Notes under the pieces: generated by a model
What the model was told of the DNA's origin: nothing
What the model saw: the letters and a program-made list of their open reading frames with translations, nothing else
Database searches by the model: none
Position numbers and translations under genes: made by a program
From: Actinomucor elegans
Lineage: Eukaryota; Mucoromycota; Mucoromycetes; Mucorales; Mucoraceae
Length of the DNA: 43,873 nucleotides
Assembly (NCBI GenBank): GCA_026027325.1
Contig: JAMSLZ010000027.1
Span: 1 to 43,873, forward strand
Direction: 5' to 3'
Shown: piece by piece, positions 25,143-38,898 of the stretch
How the letters are laid out: each line of letters starts with the position of its first letter
How positions within the stretch are numbered: the first letter of the stretch is position 1

Positions 25143-27066
25143 AAGTAGCCAAGTGATCCTTACTAGTGTATCTTATCAACGTCAAGGCTGGTCCACTCTT
25201 CTCTATCTATCTATCATTATTCAATATACACAAGTTAAGCAAGCACTAATGAAGCTTTAACGAATCAGCCGTACCAGATTAAAAATAATAAATCCAAACT
25301 ACTACCACTATAACTAGTTCTCTAATTGATGGCTCTCCTGGGGGTCTTTGTAAATTTTCAAGCCTACTACCATATTTAACACTCTTTTAATATATATAAC
25401 AGCTTATATATTCTTGAGCATTCACATATTGTCATCAATATAATTAAGAATATTGAGCCTGGTTATATAATTTTGATAAGGTTAAAAGAAAGTCGTTATG
25501 CCGAAAATGCCATGTGTATTGCAAGGCTTTTAACCCTTAGTTATCTCTACACCATTTGTTTTTAAATAGTTTTGCCCAAGCAGACACTGGCTGTACGCGT
25601 ACAGGATCCAGAAGTCGTCCAATATATATATATATATATATATATATGTTAGTTGCATAATAATAGTACTATTTTACAAGGCTAATATTTGTTCTATACT
25701 TTAAAATAAAACGTATTTTAGATATCTTTCGCGTAGTGATCTATAAATTAGTTTGATTTTTTTTTTTAAGTTTCAGAAAAATGGAATCTGACGGGTCAAT
25801 CATATATAAAAAAGAATGCATAATATAGAGTTTGCACTTCATATATGCCAAACAGTGGTTTCCTTATAGTTTAAGTGCTATTATATTTATTAAGTCAGTA
25901 TGTTCAAAATTAATCAAAGGCATGCATGGGTTGTTAAAGATGCTTTATTCATTTTCATAAAAATAACAATAAAAAAAAGGGCACTTCCTTTGGTTCTCAA
26001 AGTCACGATGAGTAACTTTGATACTAACAAGATCAGCCGCGAGAAGGCAGAAGCACATTTGATCTCAAAAGGAGAGAGTTACAGCCACAAGCCAAGATTC
26101 CAATCAACGACCTGACCAACAGTAAGGGGACCAACTAAATGTTGGCAGAGAAGCAGTCTTCCTACAAGACTTGGGTCCCAGGCTGTAACTAGAGAAGGGC
26201 CAGAGGAGCAAGCAAGAGACAGGCGACCAGAACAAGTGACCAGAACAAGCGACCAGAACAAGCGACCAGAACAAGCGACCAGAACAAGCGACCAGAACAA
26301 GCGACCAGAACAAGCGACCAGAACAAGCGATCAGAACAAGCGACCAGAACAAGCGACCAGAACAAGCGAACAGATAAGAGCCAGCACAAGATGAGAACCT
26401 ATAATAAAAACGAAAAATTAAGGGTGAAAAGAACCTCAACAAAAACCTCAGGAGTAAAAAGAGCCTTTCAACAAGAACCTCAGAGTAAAAAGAGCTTCAA
26501 CAAGAACCTCAGAATCAAAAGAACCTCAATAGGAGCTCCTACAAGAACCTCAGTAATAGCGAAACCAAGAATCTCGGAATGAAAAGAACCTCAACAATAG
26601 AGCCAGAAAAACACCAAAAACAATAAAAAAAAATGAAAATAAAAAAACAACCAGGAAAACAACCAGGAAAACAACCAGGAAAACAACCAGGAAAACAACC
26701 AGGAAAACAACCAGGAAAACAACCAGGAAAACGACCAGGAAAACTACCAGGGAAACGACCAGGGAAACGACCAGTTGAGAATCAGCCAAAGACCAGGAAG
26801 GCCACCAAGAAAACCTATAATGAAAAGCGAAACGAAAGAATGTTTAAGTAGTTTTCTTTTTTATAGTTCATCTTACTTTTATAGCTCTCTATACTGTCGT
26901 CATATGATAAATAGATATATACTCACGGCGGATATGAGGTAATCTGTCGAAAGAGAAAGGTAAACAAAAGTAATTTAGTATAGCGGAAAAGAAATATTAT
27001 GCGCATTCTAGACCAAAATCATCTTGCGATGTGTTTCACATATGAATTTGCTATTATATATTTCAA

Positions 27067-27102
<36 letters not shown>

Positions 27103-29212
27103 CCACCTTTCGCAGTGACTAGAAGGGTTTTATGCTTTGAGAAGAAAAAAGAAACAAGGTAGACCAATCTACGGCTAAGAGTGTATATATCATTTTCCAT
27201 TTTATCGGAACTACTATGAGTTATGCAATAGCAACTACTATATAGAGCCAATGAATCAATTCTAGACCCTTATTAGAAGTATGGAATGGCACTTTGACAC
27301 ACGTCTGTCGCCATCGAATTGTGATAAAATGTAAAGATAACCCTACTCTTTAGTAACCCGATTTTAGACTTTAATAGCACTAGTGTGTTAACGCGCGCAT
27401 GGATTAAGCGGTTTGATATAGGTGATGGTAATTTTCAAACGATCATCACTGGTCGCTCGCATTAAAAGAATGCGGAAAGGCATATATAAACACAGTCGAT
27501 AGAGTGTAAGTATAGAATGGGACGCGCATCATAAAGCATGTGCATCATTTTGAACTACACAACTTGATTGCTATGTACGACTGGTGGACTGAGATCCGGG
27601 GTGGAGAGATGGACTGGTTATTGCGCACGTGTTAATGTAGTATAATTGAAATGTTCTATCTAAAGTGCCATTGCTGTGCTTGTTGAATATATCAACTCAA
27701 GAATAAATTTATTTTAAGCATAGCAGATAGAGTGCCTTATTTTGAGCATATAACAATCATCAGATGTGACATCAGATGCGACATTTCAAATGCGACATTT
27801 CAAATGCGACATTAGATCGAGATCGATCACCATCTTGATTCTTGAAAATAAAAATAAAATGGAAAAATCGGACTTTGGATACTAAAATCAAGGATTTTGG
27901 AACAAAAATTGAAATTATGGCATAGCAGGCAATTAATGATATAGTAAAGGGACGAATGTTTATTAAGAAAGGTTCGAGCGTATTCTTTTTTCGTTGAAAT
28001 AGCGTACGTTTTGTAAGAAAGCGAAAGGCACATTTTGTTCCAGAAGCCGAAAAAGCATACCCCTTCAGGCTTTTGTATTGCTTTGTGGTGTGGTTATAAA
28101 GCTGCGACAATATTGCCATCGAAATCAACGTACACTGTTCTCTATATATTGTAACAATCAGAGATCTATCTCAGTTTATCTAAGATCCAGATACAATTAT
28201 TTGATTTTAATTTGATTTCAAAAGTAAGTTCACGCAACATCGGCGCTCTAAAATGAAATACAAGTTAAAGTATCATGAATCACCCCGTCTATCAATCGAA
28301 ATAAATAGCCTACTGCTTTTGACTAGTGAATACGTTCAGATGTATTGGAACACCATTATCACTTCAATACTTGTTGTTGTAACTGCTCAGTCTAGACATG
28401 CCATTGCTAATTCCCAGATGTGACGATTGACCAAGATTGATCGTAGATTTCTCATCTTAAAACTTGGCGATCTCTAAAAAAAAAAAAAAAAAAATTATTA
28501 TTTCCTACAAACGGTAGGTATTATAAAGTATGAAGCAATAAAAGCAACAATAAACTTACGCTTTTAAACCTTAGTAAAGTTTGTAGAAAATCTTGTAGTC
28601 TTTCGAATACTGCTATTATCTGTTGTATATATCTACAACATATAATTTGAACAATTCTGTATGAACAATCATCATCATACTACACCGTTACCATGTAGGT
28701 TGTTGGTGCGTATATATTATGTCGATGTATTTTTTTTCCTACAAAATCATGTAAGGATTTAATTTATTATATTAGACCAATGATATAGCATCCTGCATAA
28801 AAACGATGAGCACTGGAACCACTACTGTCGAATCGAAAGAAGGCTATTCGCTTAAGCGCACACAATCTACTGGCAAAAACAGAGTGATAAAGCCTTATAT
28901 GAAAGTGGGGTCCGCATAAGACCTTCTAAATACTACACCAGTATTAAAAAAGAGACAGTCATGTTTACAATGTTAGATGAAATATATAGAACCGAGATCT
29001 CAGTGATGTATGAATTAGTTCACATTGGGCATGGCATGTTATATGAAATGAGCAAATTTTCACATTTCGATTTAAATGTCACATCTGATGGGTAGGACAT
29101 GTCTGGAATAAATTATTCCATACATTTATAGTCTTTATCTAGGTAAAATACAACGAGTGAAAAATGCATGAATGCGTTGTATTAAAATTATGCATATTTT
29201 TCTTACATGTAG

Positions 29213-29243
<31 letters not shown>

Positions 29244-30178
29244 ACAAGTTAAAAAAGTAGGTCTCTCAGCTAATTTTGGTTCAGATTCAGAATGAACTTC
29301 TGCTTCAAATGACCAAATTACAAACCATAAGAGAGTGTGATTTATATAGGCATAACAATTGGGTATACTCTATTGGAGTAAATAAGCTATTATACTTAAT
29401 AAATAGCGATAAGAAACTACTTTTATTGCTACTGACTGACTGCTGAAAAAGATGGCGATATAATATAACGGTGTAGTATGAATTTTAGGTTATGTTGTGT
29501 CATGTGTTAAGAAAACTAGACAAATCTATAAAAGTATACTTTCTATAAGCTATTTCCCACTTCTTTTTTCTTCTCATTATCCTCATTTTCTTTCAACTCA
29601 ATGAAGACAACTCAACTACTACTGCAAAAAATGTCGTTTTGAGATAGGATTCACATATGACCGAATCAATTCGCGTTGCTCTATATAGCATGATAAGTAA
29701 GTATAATTTACATCAGGGTCTGTACATAAAATGAGCTAGTCTCTAGTCTTTTTCTCACGTTTCTATATCTTTTTTACGAGCAGGATTATATATAAACGGG
29801 TTATACGTGTTTCACTACTACACACGCGTTGTCTCTTTGCTTCTGGGTCATCTAATTGGTATTATTAGTAAGTATTTCTTGGTTATTATATGCTGTAGCT
29901 TAGACAGTGCCATCGCCAGATGTGAATGCAGTCGTTACTTATGAAAACCGCATCCGGTAAACCCTGGTAGATTGGGGGGTTCTTTGTAAGCAACTTACCC
30001 ACCGCGTAGTGAGAGATGAGCTGGGGCATCTAACGCGAGGTAGCATTTTATCTGCGATGCACAGTATGGTGGCGAGTGACGCACACTTGAGCGGGTAACT
30101 ATCCTTCTTTTGATGAACCTACTTATCATTTGTGTATATTAACCCAGTAACATATTAATAGGAACTTAAGAGCCCATC
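25143..30178 (+). repeat. Macrosatellite unit 6
   Basis: Full copy of 5036 bp. The 13-bp minisatellite is at 26225-26367 and the 12-bp minisatellite at 26645-26773. A short TA run near 25390 is one dinucleotide shorter than in the other copies. Confidence 0.96.
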
Positions 30179-32104
30179 AAGTAGCCAAGTGATCCTTACT
30201 AGTGTATCTTATCAACGTCAAGGCTGGTCCACTCTTCTCTATCTATCTATCATTATTCAATATACACAAGTTAAGCAAGCACTAATGAAGCTTTAACGAA
30301 TCAGCCGTACCAGATTAAAAATAATAAATCCAAACTACTACCACTATAACTAGTTCTCTAATTGATGGCTCTCCTGGGGGTCTTTGTAAATTTTCAAGCC
30401 TACTACCATATTTAACACTCTTTTAATATATATATAACAGCTTATATATTCTTGAGCATTCACATATTGTCATCAATATAATTAAGAATATTGAGCCTGG
30501 TTATATAATTTTGATAAGGTTAAAAGAAAGTCGTTATGCCGAAAATGCCATGTGTATTGCAAGGCTTTTAACCCTTAGTTATCTCTACACCATTTGTTTT
30601 TAAATAGTTTTGCCCAAGCAGACACTGGCTGTACGCGTACAGGATCCAGAAGTCGTCCAATATATATATATATATATATATATATGTTAGTTGCATAATA
30701 ATAGTACTATTTTACAAGGCTAATATTTGTTCTATACTTTAAAATAAAACGTATTTTAGATATCTTTCGCGTAGTGATCTATAAATTAGTTTGATTTTTT
30801 TTTTTAAGTTTCAGAAAAATGGAATCTGACGGGTCAATCATATATAAAAAAGAATGCATAATATAGAGTTTGCACTTCATATATGCCAAACAGTGGTTTC
30901 CTTATAGTTTAAGTGCTATTATATTTATTAAGTCAGTATGTTCAAAATTAATCAAAGGCATGCATGGGTTGTTAAAGATGCTTTATTCATTTTCATAAAA
31001 ATAACAATAAAAAAAAGGGCACTTCCTTTGGTTCTCAAAGTCACGATGAGTAACTTTGATACTAACAAGATCAGCCGCGAGAAGGCAGAAGCACATTTGA
31101 TCTCAAAAGGAGAGAGTTACAGCCACAAGCCAAGATTCCAATCAACGACCTGACCAACAGTAAGGGGACCAACTAAATGTTGGCAGAGAAGCAGTCTTCC
31201 TACAAGACTTGGGTCCCAGGCTGTAACTAGAGAAGGGCCAGAGGAGCAAGCAAGAGACAGGCGACCAGAACAAGTGACCAGAACAAGCGACCAGAACAAG
31301 CGACCAGAACAAGCGACCAGAACAAGCGACCAGAACAAGCGACCAGAACAAGCGACCAGAACAAGCGATCAGAACAAGCGACCAGAACAAGCGACCAGAA
31401 CAAGCGAACAGATAAGAGCCAGCACAAGATGAGAACCTATAATAAAAACGAAAAATTAAGGGTGAAAAGAACCTCAACAAAAACCTCAGGAGTAAAAAGA
31501 GCCTTTCAACAAGAACCTCAGAGTAAAAAGAGCTTCAACAAGAACCTCAGAATCAAAAGAACCTCAATAGGAGCTCCTACAAGAACCTCAGTAATAGCGA
31601 AACCAAGAATCTCGGAATGAAAAGAACCTCAACAATAGAGCCAGAAAAACACCAAAAACAATAAAAAAAAATGAAAATAAAAAAACAACCAGGAAAACAA
31701 CCAGGAAAACAACCAGGAAAACAACCAGGAAAACAACCAGGAAAACAACCAGGAAAACAACCAGGAAAACGACCAGGAAAACTACCAGGGAAACGACCAG
31801 GGAAACGACCAGTTGAGAATCAGCCAAAGACCAGGAAGGCCACCAAGAAAACCTATAATGAAAAGCGAAACGAAAGAATGTTTAAGTAGTTTTCTTTTTT
31901 ATAGTTCATCTTACTTTTATAGCTCTCTATACTGTCGTCATATGATAAATAGATATATACTCACGGCGGATATGAGGTAATCTGTCGAAAGAGAAAGGTA
32001 AACAAAAGTAATTTAGTATAGCGGAAAAGAAATATTATGCGCATTCTAGACCAAAATCATCTTGCGATGTGTTTCACATATGAATTTGCTATTATATATT
32101 TCAA

Positions 32105-32142
<38 letters not shown>

Positions 32143-35100
32143 CCACCTTTCGCAGTGACTAGAAGGGTTTTATGCTTTGAGAAGAAAAAAGAAACAAGGT
32201 AGACCAATCTACGGCTAAGAGTGTATATATCATTTTCCATTTTATCGGAACTACTATGAGTTATGCAATAGCAACTACTATATAGAGCCAATGAATCAAT
32301 TCTAGACCCTTATTAGAAGTATGGAATGGCACTTTGACACACGTCTGTCGCCATCGAATTGTGATAAAATGTAAAGATAACCCTACTCTTTAGTAACCCG
32401 ATTTTAGACTTTAATAGCACTAGTGTGTTAACGCGCGCATGGATTAAGCGGTTTGATATAGGTGATGGTAATTTTCAAACGATCATCACTGGTCGCTCGC
32501 ATTAAAAGAATGCGGAAAGGCATATATAAACACAGTCGATAGAGTGTAAGTATAGAATGGGACGCGCATCATAAAGCATGTGCATCATTTTGAACTACAC
32601 AACTTGATTGCTATGTACGACTGGTGGACTGAGATCCGGGGTGGAGAGATGGACTGGTTATTGCGCACGTGTTAATGTAGTATAATTGAAATGTTCTATC
32701 TAAAGTGCCATTGCTGTGCTTGTTGAATATATCAACTCAAGAATAAATTTATTTTAAGCATAGCAGATAGAGTGCCTTATTTTGAGCATATAACAATCAT
32801 CAGATGTGACATCAGATGCGACATTTCAAATGCGACATTTCAAATGCGACATTAGATCGAGATCGATCACCATCTTGATTCTTGAAAATAAAAATAAAAT
32901 GGAAAAATCGGACTTTGGATACTAAAATCAAGGATTTTGGAACAAAAATTGAAATTATGGCATAGCAGGCAATTAATGATATAGTAAAGGGACGAATGTT
33001 TATTAAGAAAGGTTCGAGCGTATTCTTTTTTCGTTGAAATAGCGTACGTTTTGTAAGAAAGCGAAAGGCACATTTTGTTCCAGAAGCCGAAAAAGCATAC
33101 CCCTTCAGGCTTTTGTATTGCTTTGTGGTGTGGTTATAAAGCTGCGACAATATTGCCATCGAAATCAACGTACACTGTTCTCTATATATTGTAACAATCA
33201 GAGATCTATCTCAGTTTATCTAAGATCCAGATACAATTATTTGATTTTAATTTGATTTCAAAAGTAAGTTCACGCAACATCGGCGCTCTAAAATGAAATA
33301 CAAGTTAAAGTATCATGAATCACCCCGTCTATCAATCGAAATAAATAGCCTACTGCTTTTGACTAGTGAATACGTTCAGATGTATTGGAACACCATTATC
33401 ACTTCAATACTTGTTGTTGTAACTGCTCAGTCTAGACATGCCATTGCTAATTCCCAGATGTGACGATTGACCAAGATTGATCGTAGATTTCTCATCTTAA
33501 AACTTGGCGATCTCTAAAAAAAAAAAAAAAAAAATTATTATTTCCTACAAACGGTAGGTATTATAAAGTATGAAGCAATAAAAGCAACAATAAACTTACG
33601 CTTTTAAACCTTAGTAAAGTTTGTAGAAAATCTTGTAGTCTTTCGAATACTGCTATTATCTGTTGTATATATCTACAACATATAATTTGAACAATTCTGT
33701 ATGAACAATCATCATCATACTACACCGTTACCATGTAGGTTGTTGGTGCGTATATATTATGTCGATGTATTTTTTTTCCTACAAAATCATGTAAGGATTT
33801 AATTTATTATATTAGACCAATGATATAGCATCCTGCATAAAAACGATGAGCACTGGAACCACTACTGTCGAATCGAAAGAAGGCTATTCGCTTAAGCGCA
33901 CACAATCTACTGGCAAAAACAGAGTGATAAAGCCTTATATGAAAGTGGGGTCCGCATAAGACCTTCTAAATACTACACCAGTATTAAAAAAGAGACAGTC
34001 ATGTTTACAATGTTAGATGAAATATATAGAACCGAGATCTCAGTGATGTATGAATTAGTTCACATTGGGCATGGCATGTTATATGAAATGAGCAAATTTT
34101 CACATTTCGATTTAAATGTCACATCTGATGGGTAGGACATGTCTGGAATAAATTATTCCATACATTTATAGTCTTTATCTAGGTAAAATACAACGAGTGA
34201 AAAATGCATGAATGCGTTGTATTAAAATTATGCATATTTTTCTTACATGTAGTATATATATATATATATATATATATATCTACAAGTTAAAAAAGTAGGT
34301 CTCTCAGCTAATTTTGGTTCAGATTCAGAATGAACTTCTGCTTCAAATGACCAAATTACAAACCATAAGAGAGTGTGATTTATATAGGCATAACAATTGG
34401 GTATACTCTATTGGAGTAAATAAGCTATTATACTTAATAAATAGCGATAAGAAACTACTTTTATTGCTACTGACTGACTGCTGAAAAAGATGGCGATATA
34501 ATATAACGGTGTAGTATGAATTTTAGGTTATGTTGTGTCATGTGTTAAGAAAACTAGACAAATCTATAAAAGTATACTTTCTATAAGCTATTTCCCACTT
34601 CTTTTTTCTTCTCATTATCCTCATTTTCTTTCAACTCAATGAAGACAACTCAACTACTACTGCAAAAAATGTCGTTTTGAGATAGGATTCACATATGACC
34701 GAATCAATTCGCGTTGCTCTATATAGCATGATAAGTAAGTATAATTTACATCAGGGTCTGTACATAAAATGAGCTAGTCTCTAGTCTTTTTCTCACGTTT
34801 CTATATCTTTTTTACGAGCAGGATTATATATAAACGGGTTATACGTGTTTCACTACTACACACGCGTTGTCTCTTTGCTTCTGGGTCATCTAATTGGTAT
34901 TATTAGTAAGTATTTCTTGGTTATTATATGCTGTAGCTTAGACAGTGCCATCGCCAGATGTGAATGCAGTCGTTACTTATGAAAACCGCATCCGGTAAAC
35001 CCTGGTAGATTGGGGGGTTCTTTGTAAGCAACTTACCCACCGCGTAGTGAGAGATGAGCTGGGGCATCTAACGCGAGGTAGCATTTTATCTGCGATGCAC

Positions 35101-35216
35101 AGTATGGTGGCGAGTGACGCACACTTGAGCGGGTAACTATCCTTCTTTTGATGAACCTACTTATCATTTGTGTATATTAACCCAGTAACATATTAATAGG
35201 AACTTAAGAGCCCATC
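30179..35216 (+). repeat. Macrosatellite unit 7
   Basis: Full copy of 5038 bp, the longest. The 13-bp minisatellite is at 31263-31405 and the 12-bp minisatellite at 31683-31811. Its second (TA)n tract (32109-32140) is 32 nt, two longer than the reference copy. Confidence 0.96.
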
Positions 35217-37142
35217 AAGTAGCCAAGTGATCCTTACTAGTGTATCTTATCAACGTCAAGGCTGGTCCACTCTTCTCTATCTATCTATCATTATTCAATA
35301 TACACAAGTTAAGCAAGCACTAATGAAGCTTTAACGAATCAGCCGTACCAGATTAAAAATAATAAATCCAAACTACTACCACTATAACTAGTTCTCTAAT
35401 TGATGGCTCTCCTGGGGGTCTTTGTAAATTTTCAAGCCTACTACCATATTTAACACTCTTTTAATATATATATAACAGCTTATATATTCTTGAGCATTCA
35501 CATATTGTCATCAATATAATTAAGAATATTGAGCCTGGTTATATAATTTTGATAAGGTTAAAAGAAAGTCGTTATGCCGAAAATGCCATGTGTATTGCAA
35601 GGCTTTTAACCCTTAGTTATCTCTACACCATTTGTTTTTAAATAGTTTTGCCCAAGCAGACACTGGCTGTACGCGTACAGGATCCAGAAGTCGTCCAATA
35701 TATATATATATATATATATATATGTTAGTTGCATAATAATAGTACTATTTTACAAGGCTAATATTTGTTCTATACTTTAAAATAAAACGTATTTTAGATA
35801 TCTTTCGCGTAGTGATCTATAAATTAGTTTGATTTTTTTTTTTAAGTTTCAGAAAAATGGAATCTGACGGGTCAATCATATATAAAAAAGAATGCATAAT
35901 ATAGAGTTTGCACTTCATATATGCCAAACAGTGGTTTCCTTATAGTTTAAGTGCTATTATATTTATTAAGTCAGTATGTTCAAAATTAATCAAAGGCATG
36001 CATGGGTTGTTAAAGATGCTTTATTCATTTTCATAAAAATAACAATAAAAAAAAGGGCACTTCCTTTGGTTCTCAAAGTCACGATGAGTAACTTTGATAC
36101 TAACAAGATCAGCCGCGAGAAGGCAGAAGCACATTTGATCTCAAAAGGAGAGAGTTACAGCCACAAGCCAAGATTCCAATCAACGACCTGACCAACAGTA
36201 AGGGGACCAACTAAATGTTGGCAGAGAAGCAGTCTTCCTACAAGACTTGGGTCCCAGGCTGTAACTAGAGAAGGGCCAGAGGAGCAAGCAAGAGACAGGC
36301 GACCAGAACAAGTGACCAGAACAAGCGACCAGAACAAGCGACCAGAACAAGCGACCAGAACAAGCGACCAGAACAAGCGACCAGAACAAGCGACCAGAAC
36401 AAGCGATCAGAACAAGCGACCAGAACAAGCGACCAGAACAAGCGAACAGATAAGAGCCAGCACAAGATGAGAACCTATAATAAAAACGAAAAATTAAGGG
36501 TGAAAAGAACCTCAACAAAAACCTCAGGAGTAAAAAGAGCCTTTCAACAAGAACCTCAGAGTAAAAAGAGCTTCAACAAGAACCTCAGAATCAAAAGAAC
36601 CTCAATAGGAGCTCCTACAAGAACCTCAGTAATAGCGAAACCAAGAATCTCGGAATGAAAAGAACCTCAACAATAGAGCCAGAAAAACACCAAAAACAAT
36701 AAAAAAAAATGAAAATAAAAAAACAACCAGGAAAACAACCAGGAAAACAACCAGGAAAACAACCAGGAAAACAACCAGGAAAACAACCAGGAAAACAACC
36801 AGGAAAACGACCAGGAAAACTACCAGGGAAACGACCAGGGAAACGACCAGTTGAGAATCAGCCAAAGACCAGGAAGGCCACCAAGAAAACCTATAATGAA
36901 AAGCGAAACGAAAGAATGTTTAAGTAGTTTTCTTTTTTATAGTTCATCTTACTTTTATAGCTCTCTATACTGTCGTCATATGATAAATAGATATATACTC
37001 ACGGCGGATATGAGGTAATCTGTCGAAAGAGAAAGGTAAACAAAAGTAATTTAGTATAGCGGAAAAGAAATATTATGCGCATTCTAGACCAAAATCATCT
37101 TGCGATGTGTTTCACATATGAATTTGCTATTATATATTTCAA

Positions 37143-37178
<36 letters not shown>

Positions 37179-38396
37179 CCACCTTTCGCAGTGACTAGAA
37201 GGGTTTTATGCTTTGAGAAGAAAAAAGAAACAAGGTAGACCAATCTACGGCTAAGAGTGTATATATCATTTTCCATTTTATCGGAACTACTATGAGTTAT
37301 GCAATAGCAACTACTATATAGAGCCAATGAATCAATTCTAGACCCTTATTAGAAGTATGGAATGGCACTTTGACACACGTCTGTCGCCATCGAATTGTGA
37401 TAAAATGTAAAGATAACCCTACTCTTTAGTAACCCGATTTTAGACTTTAATAGCACTAGTGTGTTAACGCGCGCATGGATTAAGCGGTTTGATATAGGTG
37501 ATGGTAATTTTCAAACGATCATCACTGGTCGCTCGCATTAAAAGAATGCGGAAAGGCATATATAAACACAGTCGATAGAGTGTAAGTATAGAATGGGACG
37601 CGCATCATAAAGCATGTGCATCATTTTGAACTACACAACTTGATTGCTATGTACGACTGGTGGACTGAGATCCGGGGTGGAGAGATGGACTGGTTATTGC
37701 GCACGTGTTAATGTAGTATAATTGAAATGTTCTATCTAAAGTGCCATTGCTGTGCTTGTTGAATATATCAACTCAAGAATAAATTTATTTTAAGCATAGC
37801 AGATAGAGTGCCTTATTTTGAGCATATAACAATCATCAGATGTGACATCAGATGCGACATTTCAAATGCGACATTTCAAATGCGACATTTCAAATGCGAC
37901 ATTAGATCGAGATCGATCACCATCTTGATTCTTGAAAATAAAAATAAAATGGAAAAATCGGACTTTGGATACTAAAATCAAGGATTTTGGAACAAAAATT
38001 GAAATTATGGCATAGCAGGCAATTAATGATATAGTAAAGGGACGAATGTTTATTAAGAAAGGTTCGAGCGTATTCTTTTTTCGTTGAAATAGCGTACGTT
38101 TTGTAAGAAAGCGAAAGGCACATTTTGTTCCAGAAGCCGAAAAAGCATACCCCTTCAGGCTTTTGTATTGCTTTGTGGTGTGGTTATAAAGCTGCGACAA
38201 TATTGCCATCGAAATCAACGTACACTGTTCTCTATATATTGTAACAATCAGAGATCTATCTCAGTTTATCTAAGATCCAGATACAATTATTTGATTTTAA
38301 TTTGATTTCAAAAGTAAGTTCACGCAACATCGGCGCTCTAAAATGAAATACAAGTTAAAGTATCATGAATCACCCCGTCTATCAATCGAAATAAAT
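35217..38396 (+). repeat. Macrosatellite unit 8, truncated at array edge
   Basis: Only the first 3180 bp are present. Sequence agrees with other copies up to ATCGAAATAAAT (ending 38396), where other copies continue AGCCTACTGC but this one continues GGTCTCTTACG. The 13-bp minisatellite is at 36301-36443 and the 12-bp minisatellite at 36721-36849. It carries one extra 14-bp copy in the GATGYGACAT cluster (37834-37902), the only clearly non-homopolymer length variant I found among the copies. Confidence 0.95.
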
Positions 38397-38898
38397 GGTC
38401 TCTTACGAGGAACTATTTGCTCCACTACTATGCACGATAGATTTTTACAAGTACTAAAAACTATGGTGAAACAGGCACAGTCAAGGAGGTAGCACAAGCT
38501 TACCTTCACTTGTCAGATCCCCTCATTGACAGTTATGCTTATTGAAATATAAAATAGGTATGTTGATAATACATTTATATATATTTTATTATATGTTTTT
38601 TTTAAAGAAAAATAGAAATAAGAAAGGTATATGTTTGAACACTATTTTACTGGCTTAATGCTCATATATTTACCATATCATCGGTTATATACCTATGATT
38701 CAAAATCTATGATGAACTTATGGCGAATAATAATAAACGATTACTAAGTACATATACTTGTATACAAAACATTATTTGTAGTTGCAAATATTAATATGCC
38801 TTGATGACTAATCATGAACTTTTTTAATTATATAAATACGTGTGCTTGTTTTTTTTTACAGATTCTTTAAACCTGAAAATAATTTGTAAAAAGCATTA
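38397..38898. other. Array flank with probable 5'UTR intron
   Basis: Unique DNA between the array edge and the membrane-protein gene. A donor-like AG|GTATGT at 38558 and a pyrimidine-rich acceptor TTTTTTTTACAG ending at 38861 would define a 304-nt intron lying wholly upstream of the ATG at 38899. It would be a 5'UTR intron with the transcription start somewhere in or before 38397-38557. Its length is unlike the 51-69 nt coding introns nearby, so confidence is modest. Confidence 0.35.
38398..38545 (+). pseudogene. Possible coding remnant at array edge
   Basis: Two overlapping short open stretches in different frames begin right at the array border. One frame (from 38398) reads SYEELFAPLLCTIDFYKY then stops. 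A second (38441-38545) reads 34 codons including NYGETGTVKEVAQAY and LHLSDPLIDSYAY then stops. Composition looks protein-like and a single frameshift near 38450 would join them. I recognise no family, and there is no start codon. It may be a gene scrap cut by the array, or chance. Confidence 0.2.

Larger units (their letters stand above)
1..38396. repeat. 5.03-kb macrosatellite tandem array, about 7.6 copies
   Basis: One long unit repeats head to tail with copy lengths 5011, 5030, 5034, 5034, 5033, 5036 and 5038, then a truncated 3180-bp copy. I set the phase at the left edge of the window (AAGTAGCC...); the biological start of the unit is unknown. Copies are almost identical by eye, and the differences are lengths of (TA)n, homopolymers and isolated one- or two-base indels. 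No rRNA, tRNA, transposase, reverse transcriptase or Rep-like gene is visible; the longest open frames are about 120 codons and most overlap simple repeats. The array is chromosomal because it runs directly into intron-containing genes on the right. Such identity implies recent amplification or strong homogenisation by unequal exchange or gene conversion. A tandemly integrated extrachromosomal circle is an alternative. Confidence 0.97.

Noticed and set aside
1..38396. Ribosomal DNA array
   Set aside because: Tandem multi-kilobase units suggest rDNA, but no conserved 18S, 5.8S, 28S or 5S stretch is recognisable and the unit is too AT-rich and too short for a fungal rDNA repeat.
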